This document shows positions 33,816-42,906 of a stretch of 49,499 bases of DNA, piece by piece. Numbering within the stretch: the stretch's first letter is position 1; each line of letters opens with the position of its first letter. The notes beneath the pieces were generated by a model, which searched no databases, had not been told where the DNA came from, and was given only the letters and a program-made list of their open reading frames with translations. The stretch covers positions 1-49,499 of the forward strand of contig JAZOLH010000006.1 of NCBI GenBank assembly GCA_045652815.1, in the 5' to 3' direction. Origin of the DNA: UMGS755 sp045652815. Lineage in GTDB: Bacteria > Bacillota > Clostridia > UBA1381 > UBA9506. A program made the translations under genes and the position numbers.

Positions 33816-34559
33816 ATGACCTTTATGACCGTAACGCAGGAACTGCTCCGTGGTTTTGGGCAGAACTGTGAACTTTTTATTTTTACATTGTTATTTTCAA
33901 TCCCGCTGGGACTTTTAATCACCTTTGGTTCTATGTCCCGTTGGGAGCCCTTTGCTTTTATCCGTCATCTGTTGCCTGCAGAAGCACTGCTTGGCAAAAC
34001 GGATAAGTGGTATCATTTTAGCTTCCTGGCGGTAGCTTCTTTTAAGCCTATCCGCTTTATCGTTCGTATTTTTGTTTGGATTATCCGTGGCACCCCGTTG
34101 CTCCTGCAACTTTTAGTTGTGTTTTATGTTCCCGGTTTAATTTTTGATTATCCCCTGACCAATCGTATGCTGGCGGCACTCATTGCCTTTGTGATTAACT
34201 ATTCCTGCTACTTCTCCGAAATTTATCGTGGCGGTATTGAAGGCATTTCCAAAGGTCAGTATGAAGCCGGTCAGGTTTTAGGTATGACAAAAACCCAGGT
34301 GTTCTTTAAAATCGTTCTGCCTCAGGTGGTTAAACGCATTGTTCCGCCTATGGGTAACGAAGTTTTAACCTTGGTTAAAGATACAAGTTTGGCACGTATC
34401 ATCGCTGTTGCAGAGGTGTTAAAAGCCGCTGAGCGTTTCTCTTCCCGCGGTGTTATCTGGCCTCTGTTCTACACAGGCGCTTATTTCCTCTTATTCTGCG
34501 GCGTGCTGACACTGTTGTTTGGCTACATAGAAAAGAAACTGGATTATTACAAGGGCTAA
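33816..34559 (+). CDS. Amino-acid ABC transporter permease (operon 1)
   Basis: 247 residues with about five membrane helices and the HisM/GlnP-type start (QELLRGFGQNCELFIFTLLFSIPLG). RIFVWIIRGTPLLLQLLVVFY and the EAA loop (EAGQVLGMTKTQVFFKIVLPQ), which contacts the ATPase, are clear. A segment of about 25 residues (SRWEPFAFIRHLLPAEALLG) is inserted after the first helix. TTGGAG precedes the ATG at 33816; an earlier in-frame ATG (33765) lies within the intergenic hairpin. Confidence 0.9.
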   Translation: MTFMTVTQELLRGFGQNCELFIFTLLFSIPLGLLITFGSMSRWEPFAFIRHLLPAEALLGKTDKWYHFSFLAVASFKPIRFIVRIFVWIIRGTPLLLQLLVVFYVPGLIFDYPLTNRMLAALIAFVINYSCYFSEIYRGGIEGISKGQYEAGQVLGMTKTQVFFKIVLPQVVKRIVPPMGNEVLTLVKDTSLARIIAVAEVLKAAERFSSRGVIWPLFYTGAYFLLFCGVLTLLFGYIEKKLDYYKG

Positions 34560-34572
34560 GGAGGTGACGGTT

Positions 34573-35322
34573 GTGAATGTTTTAGAAGCAAAAAACATTA
34601 CCAAAAGCTTTGGACAGCTGGAGGTTTTAAAAGGCGTTAATCTGACCGTTGCCCGTGGCGATGTTATCGCCATTATCGGTCCCTCCGGTTCCGGTAAATC
34701 CACCTTTCTTCGCAGTTTGATTAATCTTGAAAAAGTCAATGGTGGCGATATTGTTATTGATGGAACACCCGTTGTGGAAAATGGTGTTTATAACAAAAGC
34801 CCCGAAGCTAAAGGCGCTTATAACAAACTGTGTATGGTGTTTCAGAACTTTAATCTGTTCCCCCATATGTCAGTTTTGGAAAATATCATTACCGCACCGA
34901 TTATGACCAAAAAGGTCAGTCGTGCTGAAGCGGAAGAAAATGCTCGTGACCTGCTTCGTCAGGTGGGCCTTGCGGAAAAGGAACATTCCTATCCCTATGA
35001 ACTTTCCGGCGGTCAGCAGCAGCGCGTGGCTATTGCCCGTGCGCTGGCATTAAAGCCCGATATTCTTTTGTTTGATGAACCCACCTCTGCATTAGACCCT
35101 GAACTGACAGGCGAAGTGCTCCGTGTTATCAAACATCTGGCAGAAGAAAAAATGACCCTTTTGATTGTTACCCACGAAATGTCCTTTGCCCACGATGTTG
35201 CCGATAAAGTGGTGTTTATGGACGCGGGCGTGATTATGGAAGAGGGCACACCCGAAGAGGTGTTTGAACACACGCAGAATGAACGTGTGAAAGCCTTTTT
35301 AAAGACAGTGACTGAGCGGTAA
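34573..35322 (+). CDS. Amino-acid ABC transporter ATP-binding protein (operon 1)
   Basis: 249 residues, ABC ATPase of the polar amino acid uptake type. Walker A GPSGSGKST, Q-loop in MVFQNFNLFPHM, signature LSGGQQQRVAIARAL, Walker B ILLFDEPTSALDPE and His switch THEM are all intact. The in-frame GTG at 34564 falls inside the ribosome site AAGGAGGTG (34558-34566), so GTG at 34573 is chosen. It completes a binding protein-permease-ATPase importer. Confidence 0.92.
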   Translation: MNVLEAKNITKSFGQLEVLKGVNLTVARGDVIAIIGPSGSGKSTFLRSLINLEKVNGGDIVIDGTPVVENGVYNKSPEAKGAYNKLCMVFQNFNLFPHMSVLENIITAPIMTKKVSRAEAEENARDLLRQVGLAEKEHSYPYELSGGQQQRVAIARALALKPDILLFDEPTSALDPELTGEVLRVIKHLAEEKMTLLIVTHEMSFAHDVADKVVFMDAGVIMEEGTPEEVFEHTQNERVKAFLKTVTER

Positions 35323-35351
35323 GGAATGCCGCAATTGTCTATAAAAAACAG

Positions 35352-35380
35352 TTGAAACTTATCTATCTTTATGGTACAAT
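35352..35380 (+). promoter_or_regulatory. Promoter of the SRP RNA gene
   Basis: TTGAAA (35352-35357), 17-bp spacer, TACAAT (35375-35380). The start is expected near 35387. Confidence 0.75.
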
Positions 35381-35387
35381 AAATATA

Positions 35388-35597
35388 TAAATCCATAGCC
35401 GTTTGTGGCGGCACATTCGTTTCAATTTAGCGTTCAGCGCGAAAGCGTTGTCGGCCGGGTCCTGCGCAATCTGTGCCTGTGAACCTCGTCAGGTGGGGAA
35501 CCAAGCAGCGATAAGCAGAATCTCAGATGTGATGCAGGATCACCCGGCGTGAAACGAAACCAGAACCGATGAATCCGCCCAAACGAGCGGTTTTTTT
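35388..35597 (+). ncRNA. ffs: Signal recognition particle RNA (large Gram-positive type)
   Basis: The apical domain has the diagnostic sequence GTCAGG..GGAA..AAGCAGC at 35489-35510, with the GGAA tetraloop at 35498-35501 that binds Ffh. Flanking strands pair as in the long helix 5: GCCGGGTCCTGC with GCAGGAT.ACCCGGC, TTCGTTTCA with TGAAACGAA, and CGTTTG.GGCGG with CCGCCCAAACG at the base. About 210 nt with Alu-like 5' part, so the long form. Ends are approximate: 5' from the promoter, 3' from the final GCGG-T7 terminator. It is directly upstream of dnaX, as in many Firmicutes. The stretch 35323-35633 holds nothing else. Confidence 0.9.
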
Positions 35598-35633
35598 CGT
35601 ATTAAAAGATTTCCAGCGAGGAGGGAGAAGCAA

Positions 35634-37292
35634 ATGGCCTATCAAGCCCTATACAGAACTTGGCGTCCCATGGTGTTTGACGATGTGGCAGGTCAGGAGC
35701 ATATCACCCAAACGCTGCGTAATGAAATTAAAACAGGGAATCTGGCCCATGCCTATCTGTTTTGCGGCACCCGCGGAACAGGTAAAACTTCAACCGCCAA
35801 GATTTTTGCCCGTGCGGTGAACTGTCTCCATCCTGTTGACGGTAACCCCTGCAACGAATGTGAAATCTGCAGAGGCATTTTGGATGACAGCATTTTAGAC
35901 GTTGTGGAAATGGACGGTGCCTCCCGAAACAAAGTTGAAAACATCCGTGATTTGATTGACGATGTGGCATTTTTGCCCAGCCGTGCGCGGAAAAAAGTAT
36001 ATATCATCGATGAAGTGCACATGGTAACAACGCAGGCCTTTAACGCCCTTTTAAAGACGCTGGAAGAGCCCCCTGAACACGTGCTTTTCATCTTGGCAAC
36101 CACCGAACTGAACAAGATTCCGCCAACGGTTTTATCCCGTTGTCAGCGGTTTGACTTTAAACGTATTACCCAGGAAGCCATAGCGGGTCGTCTTTCACAT
36201 ATTGTGGAATCGGCAGGCAGAGTGGTGGCGCCTGAAGCCCTCGGTATGATTGCCGAACTGGGCGACGGTTCTATGCGTGATGCTCTTTCTATTTTAGAGC
36301 AGGTTTTAGGCTACACCGAAGAAGCGGTTAGTTTCGAAGATATGCTCTCCATCATCGGTATGACCGATTATGATGCGCTGTTTTCCATTTGCAAGGCCTT
36401 TGCAGGTGGTGATGGTGGCGCTGCTCTTTCCATTTTCGATCAGGTGATTGAAAACGGTAAAGAACCCGAAGTGTTTATTGCACGCTTGATTCGATTCCTG
36501 CGTGATTTGTTGGTCGTGAAACTGACCAAGAAGCCCGAGGAGATTTTAAACACCTCCAAAGAGCAACTGGCGAAAATGCAGGAACTGGTGAAGAGTTTCA
36601 CAGCAGAAAAACTGATTTTCAGTTTAAAAGTGATGAACGAAGCGGTGATCAGTGCCAAAACTGCCGGTATGGGCAGAACGGTTTACGAACTGGCACTGGT
36701 GAAACTGTCTAACCCCGCTTTTGAAGATTCTTTAGAATCTTTAAATGCCCGTATGGCAGAACTGGAAAAGAAACTGGCAGAGGGAACATTTGCCGTGGCA
36801 ACTGTGCCCGCACCCAAACAGGAAGAAGCACCGGCAGAAGATGACCTGCCTCCTTGGGATTTCCCCGAAGAAGAGCCCCCGATGCCTGAAGAACCTGCTT
36901 TTTCCGAGCCGACAGAAGAGATTCCTGCGGCAGTAGAGGAAACACCTGTGGCGGCAGGGGATGACCCCGTCAGCCGCTTTGAAGATATCAAGGCCTATGT
37001 TCGCGGTCATGGCGGTATGCCCATCATTCCTCACATTAACCGCGCTAAACCCATGATGCTCTCGGGCAAATTGGCGCTGGTGTTTGCCAAAGATGCAATG
37101 ATGAACAAAACCGTTGTTTCAAGACCTGCCAACTTAGAGTTGATTAAACAGGCGGTGCAGGAGGTTTTGCATCAGACCATAGAGGTTTGCTGTTTGTCTG
37201 ATAAAGAAGCAGGCGTGGAAAACAGCGAAGGCGATGCCTTTGATAAACTCTTGGCTTTGGGACAAGAGCATAATGAAATTGAAATTATTTAA
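35634..37292 (+). CDS. dnaX: DNA polymerase III subunits gamma/tau
   Basis: 552 residues. The clamp-loader ATPase has MAYQALYRTWRP at the start, Walker A GTRGTGKTSTAK, a four-Cys zinc site (CLHPVDGNPCNECEIC), the DExx-type box IIDEVHMVT, and the SRC sensor LSRCQRF. A Pro/Glu/Ala-rich linker at about 385-445 leads to a C-terminal tau-like domain. GGAGGGAG precedes the ATG. It is the first gene of a run through ybaB, a glycosyltransferase, darA, holB and ricT. Confidence 0.95.
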   Translation: MAYQALYRTWRPMVFDDVAGQEHITQTLRNEIKTGNLAHAYLFCGTRGTGKTSTAKIFARAVNCLHPVDGNPCNECEICRGILDDSILDVVEMDGASRNKVENIRDLIDDVAFLPSRARKKVYIIDEVHMVTTQAFNALLKTLEEPPEHVLFILATTELNKIPPTVLSRCQRFDFKRITQEAIAGRLSHIVESAGRVVAPEALGMIAELGDGSMRDALSILEQVLGYTEEAVSFEDMLSIIGMTDYDALFSICKAFAGGDGGAALSIFDQVIENGKEPEVFIARLIRFLRDLLVVKLTKKPEEILNTSKEQLAKMQELVKSFTAEKLIFSLKVMNEAVISAKTAGMGRTVYELALVKLSNPAFEDSLESLNARMAELEKKLAEGTFAVATVPAPKQEEAPAEDDLPPWDFPEEEPPMPEEPAFSEPTEEIPAAVEETPVAAGDDPVSRFEDIKAYVRGHGGMPIIPHINRAKPMMLSGKLALVFAKDAMMNKTVVSRPANLELIKQAVQEVLHQTIEVCCLSDKEAGVENSEGDAFDKLLALGQEHNEIEII

Positions 37293-37321
37293 GTCCTATC
37301 GGACAGAAACGGAGATATAAA

Positions 37322-37669
37322 ATGGCTAAACCGAACAAATTCACCGGTGGCGGTGTGAATCAGAATAAAGCGGCTATGATGCAGCGCATTCAGCAGATGC
37401 AGGAAGATATGACCCGTATGCAGGAAGAACTCAGCGAAAAAACCGTTGAGATAGCTGCAGGCGGCGGTGCTGTTACCGTTGTGATGAAGGGTAATCGTGA
37501 TCTGGTTTCTGTGAACTTAAAACCCGAAATCGTTGACCCTGATGATATTGAAATGCTGGAAGATTTAATTGTTGCCGCAGTTAACGAAGCAGGCGCTAAA
37601 GCATCTGCTATGATGGAAGAAGGCATGGCAGGCGTAACAGGCGGCCTGAATATTCCCGGTTTGTTCTAA
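37322..37669 (+). CDS. YbaB/EbfC family nucleoid-associated protein
   Basis: 115 residues. A dimeric DNA-binding protein with a helical N-terminus rich in Met/Gln (MMQRIQQMQEDMTRMQEEL), the central beta segment AGGGAVTVVMKGNRDLVSVNLKPEIVDPDD, and a Gly/Pro-rich tail. It follows dnaX by 29 bp, as in most bacteria. recR, which usually comes next, is absent. Confidence 0.92.
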   Translation: MAKPNKFTGGGVNQNKAAMMQRIQQMQEDMTRMQEELSEKTVEIAAGGGAVTVVMKGNRDLVSVNLKPEIVDPDDIEMLEDLIVAAVNEAGAKASAMMEEGMAGVTGGLNIPGLF

Positions 37670-37686
37670 CCTAAGGAAGTGATACG

Positions 37687-38805
37687 GTGAAAGTGCTCTT
37701 TTTATCTGTCCCCACGGGGCAGGGTCACCACCAGACAGCCAAGGCTGTTTTAGAACATTTTAAGAGCTATGAAGATGTGGAATGTCGGTTTTTGGATATT
37801 ATGGACCACGTAAGTCCCATTTTGGCAGAGTCACTGCAGAAAGGGTATTTACTCTCCACCAAAGTTGCCCCCGGCATTTACGGACGGTTTTATGATTTAG
37901 CAGATAGACGTGAACCCTCCGACAAATCTTTGATGAATCAGTTTTTAAAAGCGGTGATTAACCCGAAACTGATGCAATATTTAAAAAATTATAATCCCGA
38001 CATCATTGTGGCAACCCACGTTTTTTCCGCCATTGCGATGACGCACCTGAAACGCAAGTATGCCATTCGCGCTAAGGTGGTTGCTGTTGTCACAGACTTT
38101 AAATTCCATCCCTATTGGGAAGATGCTCACGTGGATTATTACATTACCCCCTCGGAACTGTTAGAGTTTCAGGCCATTCAAAAGGGGATTAAACCCGAAC
38201 AAATCAGACCTTTCGGGATTCCGATTCTGCCGCACTTTGCCGAGAGAATGGAAAAGGAAAAGGCAAGGGCAGAACTGGGCCTTGAAAATACATACACAGT
38301 GCTTTTGATGATGGGCTCTATGGGCTATGGCAACGATGTGTTTGACGCTATCCGCAGTTTAAACCGAATGAAAGAAGAGTTTCAGTTGGTTGTGGTGTGC
38401 GGCAACAACAAGAAGTTAAAAGCCCGTGTAGATGCTATGACAAAGCATAAAACCGTGATTACCTACGGGTTCACAAATGAGGTTTCCACATTGATGGATG
38501 CGGCAGATTGCATCATCACAAAGCCCGGTGGACTTTCCACATCGGAGGCTATGGCGAAAAACCTGCCTATGATTGTGATGGATCCCATTCCCGGACAGGA
38601 AGACCGCAATAAAGAATTTTTCTTAAACAACGGTATCGCTATGGCGGTCAGCGAAACATTTCCGGTAACGGAGGCGGTGTATCAGTTGATACATTTTCCT
38701 CATAAAGCCGAAATGCTCAAACAGAATATGACTCACATTGCAAAGCCGCAGGCTGTGGCAAAGCTCGGTGAGTTTATGTTAAAACTTTGTAAGGATCATA
38801 ACTAA
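37687..38805 (+). CDS. GT28-family glycosyltransferase (diacylglycerol glucosyltransferase/MurG-like)
   Basis: 372 residues, start GTG-AAA-GTG preceded by AAGGAAG. The N-terminal domain holds TGQGHHQTAKAVLEHF, the family's Gly-rich acceptor loop, and VATHVFSAIAMTHLKRK. The C-terminal GT-B domain holds MMGSMGYGN, GFTNEVSTLMDAADCIITKPGGLSTSEAMA and PGQEDRN, the UDP-sugar site. It probably adds sugar to diacylglycerol for membrane glycolipids at the inner leaflet; the exact sugar is unknown. Confidence 0.82.
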   Translation: MKVLFLSVPTGQGHHQTAKAVLEHFKSYEDVECRFLDIMDHVSPILAESLQKGYLLSTKVAPGIYGRFYDLADRREPSDKSLMNQFLKAVINPKLMQYLKNYNPDIIVATHVFSAIAMTHLKRKYAIRAKVVAVVTDFKFHPYWEDAHVDYYITPSELLEFQAIQKGIKPEQIRPFGIPILPHFAERMEKEKARAELGLENTYTVLLMMGSMGYGNDVFDAIRSLNRMKEEFQLVVVCGNNKKLKARVDAMTKHKTVITYGFTNEVSTLMDAADCIITKPGGLSTSEAMAKNLPMIVMDPIPGQEDRNKEFFLNNGIAMAVSETFPVTEAVYQLIHFPHKAEMLKQNMTHIAKPQAVAKLGEFMLKLCKDHN

Positions 38806-38808
38806 TAA

Positions 38809-38822
38809 GTCGCCTAGGCGAC
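38809..38822. repeat. 14-bp perfect palindrome between glycosyltransferase and darA
   Basis: GTCGCCTAGGCGAC, just before the darA ribosome site CGGAGG. It could be an operator or a chance dyad. Confidence 0.35.
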
Positions 38823-38838
38823 GGAACGGAGGTTCTCT

Positions 38839-39171
38839 ATGAAACTTGTATTTGCAATTGTTAACAACGAAGACGGTAATGTGGTTATCAAAGAACTGAA
38901 CAAAGCCGGTTTTTCCGTAACCAAGATGTCATCTACCGGTGGTTTTCTGCGTGCCGGCAACACAACTCTGCTTGTGGGTACTGAAGAAGACAAAGTGCAG
39001 GAAGCAATGGACATCATCGCAAAATACAGCATGAAGAGAAAACAAATCGTGTTCACTCCCGAACCGTTCATCGGCACAATTGGTAGCGATTATTCTTCTT
39101 ACCCTGAAGAAATCGAAACCGGCGGCGCGACAATTTTTGTTGTGGATGTGGGACGTTTTGAAAAGATTTGA
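38839..39171 (+). CDS. darA: Cyclic di-AMP receptor DarA (PII-like)
   Basis: 110 residues. DarA is a trimeric PII-like protein that binds c-di-AMP. The family signature is clear: MKLVFAIVNNED, LNKAGFSVTKMSSTGGFLRAGNTTLLVGTEEDKV, and a closing GGATIFVVDVGRFEKI. CGGAGG precedes the ATG. The holB start lies within its 3' end, and the darA-holB-ricT order is shared with Bacillus, though the gene usually between darA and holB (yaaR) is missing. Confidence 0.93.
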   Translation: MKLVFAIVNNEDGNVVIKELNKAGFSVTKMSSTGGFLRAGNTTLLVGTEEDKVQEAMDIIAKYSMKRKQIVFTPEPFIGTIGSDYSSYPEEIETGGATIFVVDVGRFEKI

Positions 39172-40183
39172 TTATAACACGGTTGTGGGTCACAATTTAA
39201 TTTGTGACAAACTGCAAAAATCCGTGGCGGCAGGGCGCAGTTTGAGTGCTTATCTTATATCAGGTCCTGCCGGCATCGGCAAAAAAACACTTTCTATGCC
39301 TTTTGCAGCGTCACTTTTGTGCCAGTCTCCCCGAGACGGAAAGGCTTGTTTGTCTTGCCCGTCTTGCAAGTTGCTCGCGGCAGATTCCCATCCGGACTTA
39401 TTCCTGATTCGGGTGCCGGAGGATAAAAAGAGCATTGGCGTTGAGCAGGTGCGCGAGGAAATCATTAAGGAGGCATTTGTCCGCCCGTTTACATCGAAAC
39501 GGAAAGTGTTTATCATTGAAGATGGCATGGCGCTCACAACGGCCGCTCAAAATGCACTGCTGAAAGTGCTGGAGGAGCCGCCCGAATATGTGTGCTTTAT
39601 CATTTTGGCAGAAAACCAGAATGGGCTTTTGGAAACAGTTCGTTCCCGCTTGCTCAAGTTCCAGCTTCTGCCCCTTTCGGCTTCGGCTTGCCGCGACTAT
39701 TTTGCAGGCATCACCGAAGGAGAGGCGTCCCGACGTGCCTTTGCGGCTTCCTTTTCTCAGGGGAATTTGGGAAATGGCAAGAGGATGCTGACAGATGAAG
39801 ATTTTTACGGTTTATATACCGAAACGGTGGATAAACTGGCAAGTCTTATGCGCGAGAAGAAAGCGCTTGTGGATATGCATGGGTTTTTTACCTCGCATAA
39901 AGAAGAAATTCAAGATGTGATTGATTTTATGTTACTCTTTTTACGAGACTGCCTGCGCAGCAGTATCAGTCACACAGCCCGCCCCATTTGTTTAGGAAAA
40001 GAGGCGGCGATTTCCGCATGCTCAGCCCTTTGCGGAGCAGGCGGTTTTGTGCGGATGATGGAAGAGGTCATTCGTTTCCGGGAACGTTTGCAGAGAAATG
40101 CAAGTTTCGCTGCGGCGAGCCTGGAACTTTTAACTCAGATACAGGAGGAAGTTCATGATCAAAGTAATCGGTGTCCGATTTAA
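39146..40183 (+). CDS. holB: DNA polymerase III subunit delta' (HolB)
   Basis: About 345 residues. A clamp-loader AAA+ subunit with a P-loop (SGPAGIGKKT), a four-Cys zinc site (CQSP..CLSCPSC), VEQVREEIIKEAF, IIEDGMALTTAAQNALLKVLEEPPEY and the SRC-type sensor RSRLLKF. The start is unclear: ATG at 39146 or TTG at 39158, both inside darA and neither with a strong ribosome site; the TTG would give MKRFDYNTVVGH, close to the usual N-terminus. The 3' end overlaps ricT by 29 bp. Confidence 0.88.
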   Translation: MWDVLKRFDYNTVVGHNLICDKLQKSVAAGRSLSAYLISGPAGIGKKTLSMPFAASLLCQSPRDGKACLSCPSCKLLAADSHPDLFLIRVPEDKKSIGVEQVREEIIKEAFVRPFTSKRKVFIIEDGMALTTAAQNALLKVLEEPPEYVCFIILAENQNGLLETVRSRLLKFQLLPLSASACRDYFAGITEGEASRRAFAASFSQGNLGNGKRMLTDEDFYGLYTETVDKLASLMREKKALVDMHGFFTSHKEEIQDVIDFMLLFLRDCLRSSISHTARPICLGKEAAISACSALCGAGGFVRMMEEVIRFRERLQRNASFAAASLELLTQIQEEVHDQSNRCPI

Positions 40184-41024
40184 ATCAGTCGGCAAAATAT
40201 ATTATTTTGACCCGGACGGAAAAGAATTTTCTTTAGGTGATGGCGTTATTGTTGAAACAGCCCGCGGCACAGAATGTGGTCGCGTTGCGCTGACGGAACG
40301 CGAAATCGATGAAAAAGCCTTTTCCATGCCTATCAAAAAGATTGTTCGCCCCGCAACCGAGGCGGATTTTAAAACCTTGGAAGAAAACAAGGAGAAGGAA
40401 AAAGAAGCCTATCAGGTTTGTCTTTCTAAGATTCGTGCCAACAAACTGGATATGAATCTGATTGACGTTGAATACACCTTTGACAGAAGCAAAATTCTGT
40501 TCTATTTTACAGCCGATGGTCGTGTTGACTTCCGTCAGCTGGTTAAAGACCTGGCTTCTGTGTTCCGCACCCGAATCGAACTGCGCCAGATTGGTGTTCG
40601 TGATGAAGCCAAAATGCGTGGCGGTCTTGGTATTTGCGGACGTCCTCTTTGTTGCTCACTCTTCTTGGGCGATTTTGAACCCGTGTCCATTAAAATGGCA
40701 AAAGAGCAGTCACTGTCACTGAACCCCACCAAAATTTCGGGTACTTGCGGCAGACTGATGTGCTGCTTAAAATACGAACAGGATGCTTATGAATCCCTGC
40801 TTCGTGAAACTCCTAACGTGGGCGCGCTGGTGGATACCCCCATCGGTCGTGGTACTGTGACCTCCACCTCCTTATTAAAAGGTGTGGCGCAGGTGCGTAT
40901 TGCTTCCGGTGCTGATGAAGGTGTTCACGAATTTAAGGTTGCTGATTTAACAGTGCTTAAAGACAGCCCCAAGAAAAACCGTGACCAAGACATTGATCTT
41001 TCCACTTTAAAAGAACTGGAATAA
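40155..41024 (+). CDS. ricT: RicT/YaaT, PSP1-domain protein
   Basis: 289 residues. RicT belongs to the Fe-S-containing RicA-F-T complex that supports mRNA processing by RNase Y and affects sporulation. The PSP1 domain includes KIYYFDPDG and FYFTADGRVDFRQLVKDLASVFRTRIELRQIGVRDEA. The Cys cluster GICGRPLCCSLFL and SGTCGRLMCCLKYE is intact. AGGAGGAAG precedes the ATG. The other partners (RicA, RicF) are not in the window. Confidence 0.93.
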   Translation: MIKVIGVRFKSVGKIYYFDPDGKEFSLGDGVIVETARGTECGRVALTEREIDEKAFSMPIKKIVRPATEADFKTLEENKEKEKEAYQVCLSKIRANKLDMNLIDVEYTFDRSKILFYFTADGRVDFRQLVKDLASVFRTRIELRQIGVRDEAKMRGGLGICGRPLCCSLFLGDFEPVSIKMAKEQSLSLNPTKISGTCGRLMCCLKYEQDAYESLLRETPNVGALVDTPIGRGTVTSTSLLKGVAQVRIASGADEGVHEFKVADLTVLKDSPKKNRDQDIDLSTLKELE

Positions 41025-41061
41025 AATATATGGCCGCATTTTGCGGCAGAAGGAGACAACC

Positions 41062-41388
41062 ATGGCAAAAAAGGCAAAAGAAATGTTATTATATGAAGGC
41101 AAGCCGCTCCTGCGTGACGGTAACGTTCTCTACTATGGCGACTTTAACGAAAACTTCATCACCCGTTTTACCATTTTAGAAACCAAAGATGTGCAGGATT
41201 TATCCGTTGCATCTAAGGTAAGTGTTGAACTTTTAGAAAAACACGGTGACGATATTAAGTCTGCCCGCCTGACCAAAAAGGCAGAACGTGAAAGCCTCTA
41301 TGCCGCTCTTGATATCGGCGTTTACTGGCTGGAAGATATCTTAGAACGTGAAAAAGAATTTATGGCTAAAATGGGCGGTGCTCAGTAA
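41062..41388 (+). CDS. Hypothetical protein, 108 residues
   Basis: I do not recognise this family. The ATG follows AAGGAG by 6 bases, codon use is like that of the neighbours, and a strong terminator follows, so it is a real gene. It starts MAKKAKEMLLYEGKPLLRDG, has YYGDFNENF, then a mixed strand/helix region, and ends with an acidic helix and KMGGAQ. No membrane segment and no Cys. It occupies the place that yabA has after ricT in Bacillus, but shows neither YabA's coiled coil nor its zinc site. Confidence 0.75.
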   Translation: MAKKAKEMLLYEGKPLLRDGNVLYYGDFNENFITRFTILETKDVQDLSVASKVSVELLEKHGDDIKSARLTKKAERESLYAALDIGVYWLEDILEREKEFMAKMGGAQ

Positions 41389-41391
41389 GCA

Positions 41392-41434
41392 ATAAAAAAA
41401 GACCTTGTGCTGATAGCACAAGGTCTTTTTTTAT
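41392..41434. terminator. Bidirectional terminator between the hypothetical gene and trkH
   Basis: A 13-bp perfect stem (41399-41411 with 41415-41427), GAT loop, flanked by A and T runs. It ends both converging transcripts. Confidence 0.88.
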
Positions 41435-41440
41435 TTCGTT

Positions 41441-42886
41441 TTATCTACGCTTCCAAGTGTTTGGTGCGAACAAAACAACGATGGGGATGAGTTCCAATCT
41501 GCCTGCCAGCATATCCACAGATAAAACCAGTTTAGACAGGGTGGACAGGGTGGAGAAGTTATGCGCAGGACCAACCGCCTCAAGACCGGGACCTACATTA
41601 TTTAAGCAGGTGGCAACAGCGGTGAAGGTGCTGGCAAAAGAACAGTTATCCAGACTCACGATGAACATGGAAATCATGAACACAAATACGTAAATGCACA
41701 TATAAGCCATAACGCTGGAGATAACGGTTGTATCCAGTTGCTTGCCCTCTAAACGAATGACGTTAACAGAGCGGGGGCGCAGCTGCATTCTCAGTTCCCG
41801 AATAGAAGATTTAATTAAAATTAAAATACGGGAGACCTTAAGACCACCGCCTGTTGAACCGGCGCAGGCGCCTGTGAACACAAGGCCCATCAGAATAATC
41901 TGCGAAAGCATAGGCCATTTTTCATAGTCTGCGGTGATAAAGCCCGTTGTGGAAATCAGGGACGTTACCTGAAAGACAGAGTAGCGCAGAGCCTGCCAAA
42001 GATTTTCATATTGAGGCAGAATGTTAAGAGCAATCACAATGGCCGAAGTGGCGATAATGCCTAAATACCAGTGCAGTTCTTCACTCTTTAAGGCCTGCAC
42101 AATATTGCCTGTTAAAATCAAGTAAAACAGGGTAAAGTTAATGCCGAAGAGAATCATAAAGATGGAGATAATCCAATCAACAGCGGCGCTGTTATAAGCC
42201 GCAATGCTGGCATTTTTGATGGCAAAACCACCGGTGCCGGCTGTGGCAAAGGAGTTAACAACGCTATCAAACCAAGGCATACCCGTTAATTTTAAACAGA
42301 AAATCTGAATGATGGTCAGCGCGATATAAATACCGTAGAGAATCTGTGCTGTACTGCGCATGCGAGATACCAGTTTACCAACCTGCGGGCCGGGGGCTTC
42401 CGCACGCATAATGTACATCGATTGGCTGGTGTGGGTTTTCGGCAGAATGGCAAGAACGAAAACAAGTACGCCCATACCGCCAATCCAGTGGGTAAAACTA
42501 CGCCAGAAGAGTAAACTCTTCGATAGACACTCAATGTTGTTTAAAATGGAAGAGCCTGTTGTGGTGAAACCGGAAACGGTTTCAAACCAAGCGTCAATCA
42601 GCGAGGGGATTTCACCTGACAGGAAAAAGGGTAAACAGCCAAAGAGCGAGGTGAAAATCCAGCAAAGCGCAACGGTAACAAGACCTTCTTTTGCAAAAAT
42701 CTCTGCATTTTTCGGCCTTTTAAAGCAACAGAGAGAACCTAATATAAACTGCACCAAAACGGCAATTAAAAAGGCCGTGCTCGCATTTTCGGCGCGCGCA
42801 AAAGCAATCACCATAGGCACGCACATTAACAGTGCCATAATGATGAAAATACGCCCTAATAAATACACAACCATTTTATAATTCAT
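41441..42886 (-). CDS. trkH: TrkH family potassium uptake protein
   Basis: 481 residues, polytopic membrane K+ channel/transporter subunit. Selectivity-filter-like segments are visible: VSGFTTTGSS, ATAGTGGFA, STTGFIT and VATCLNNVGPGLE. About ten membrane helices. Cytosolic TrkA gates it. CGGAGG lies about 10 nt before the ATG, and trkA is immediately upstream (20 bp) in the same orientation. Confidence 0.94.
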   Translation of the reverse strand: MNYKMVVYLLGRIFIIMALLMCVPMVIAFARAENASTAFLIAVLVQFILGSLCCFKRPKNAEIFAKEGLVTVALCWIFTSLFGCLPFFLSGEIPSLIDAWFETVSGFTTTGSSILNNIECLSKSLLFWRSFTHWIGGMGVLVFVLAILPKTHTSQSMYIMRAEAPGPQVGKLVSRMRSTAQILYGIYIALTIIQIFCLKLTGMPWFDSVVNSFATAGTGGFAIKNASIAAYNSAAVDWIISIFMILFGINFTLFYLILTGNIVQALKSEELHWYLGIIATSAIVIALNILPQYENLWQALRYSVFQVTSLISTTGFITADYEKWPMLSQIILMGLVFTGACAGSTGGGLKVSRILILIKSSIRELRMQLRPRSVNVIRLEGKQLDTTVISSVMAYMCIYVFVFMISMFIVSLDNCSFASTFTAVATCLNNVGPGLEAVGPAHNFSTLSTLSKLVLSVDMLAGRLELIPIVVLFAPNTWKRR

Positions 42887-42906
42887 AAAAAACCGCCTCC
42901 GACGGA

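Noticed and set aside
39080..40183. Longer holB frame starting at 39080
   Set aside because: The extra residues lie within darA in another frame and match nothing in the HolB family.
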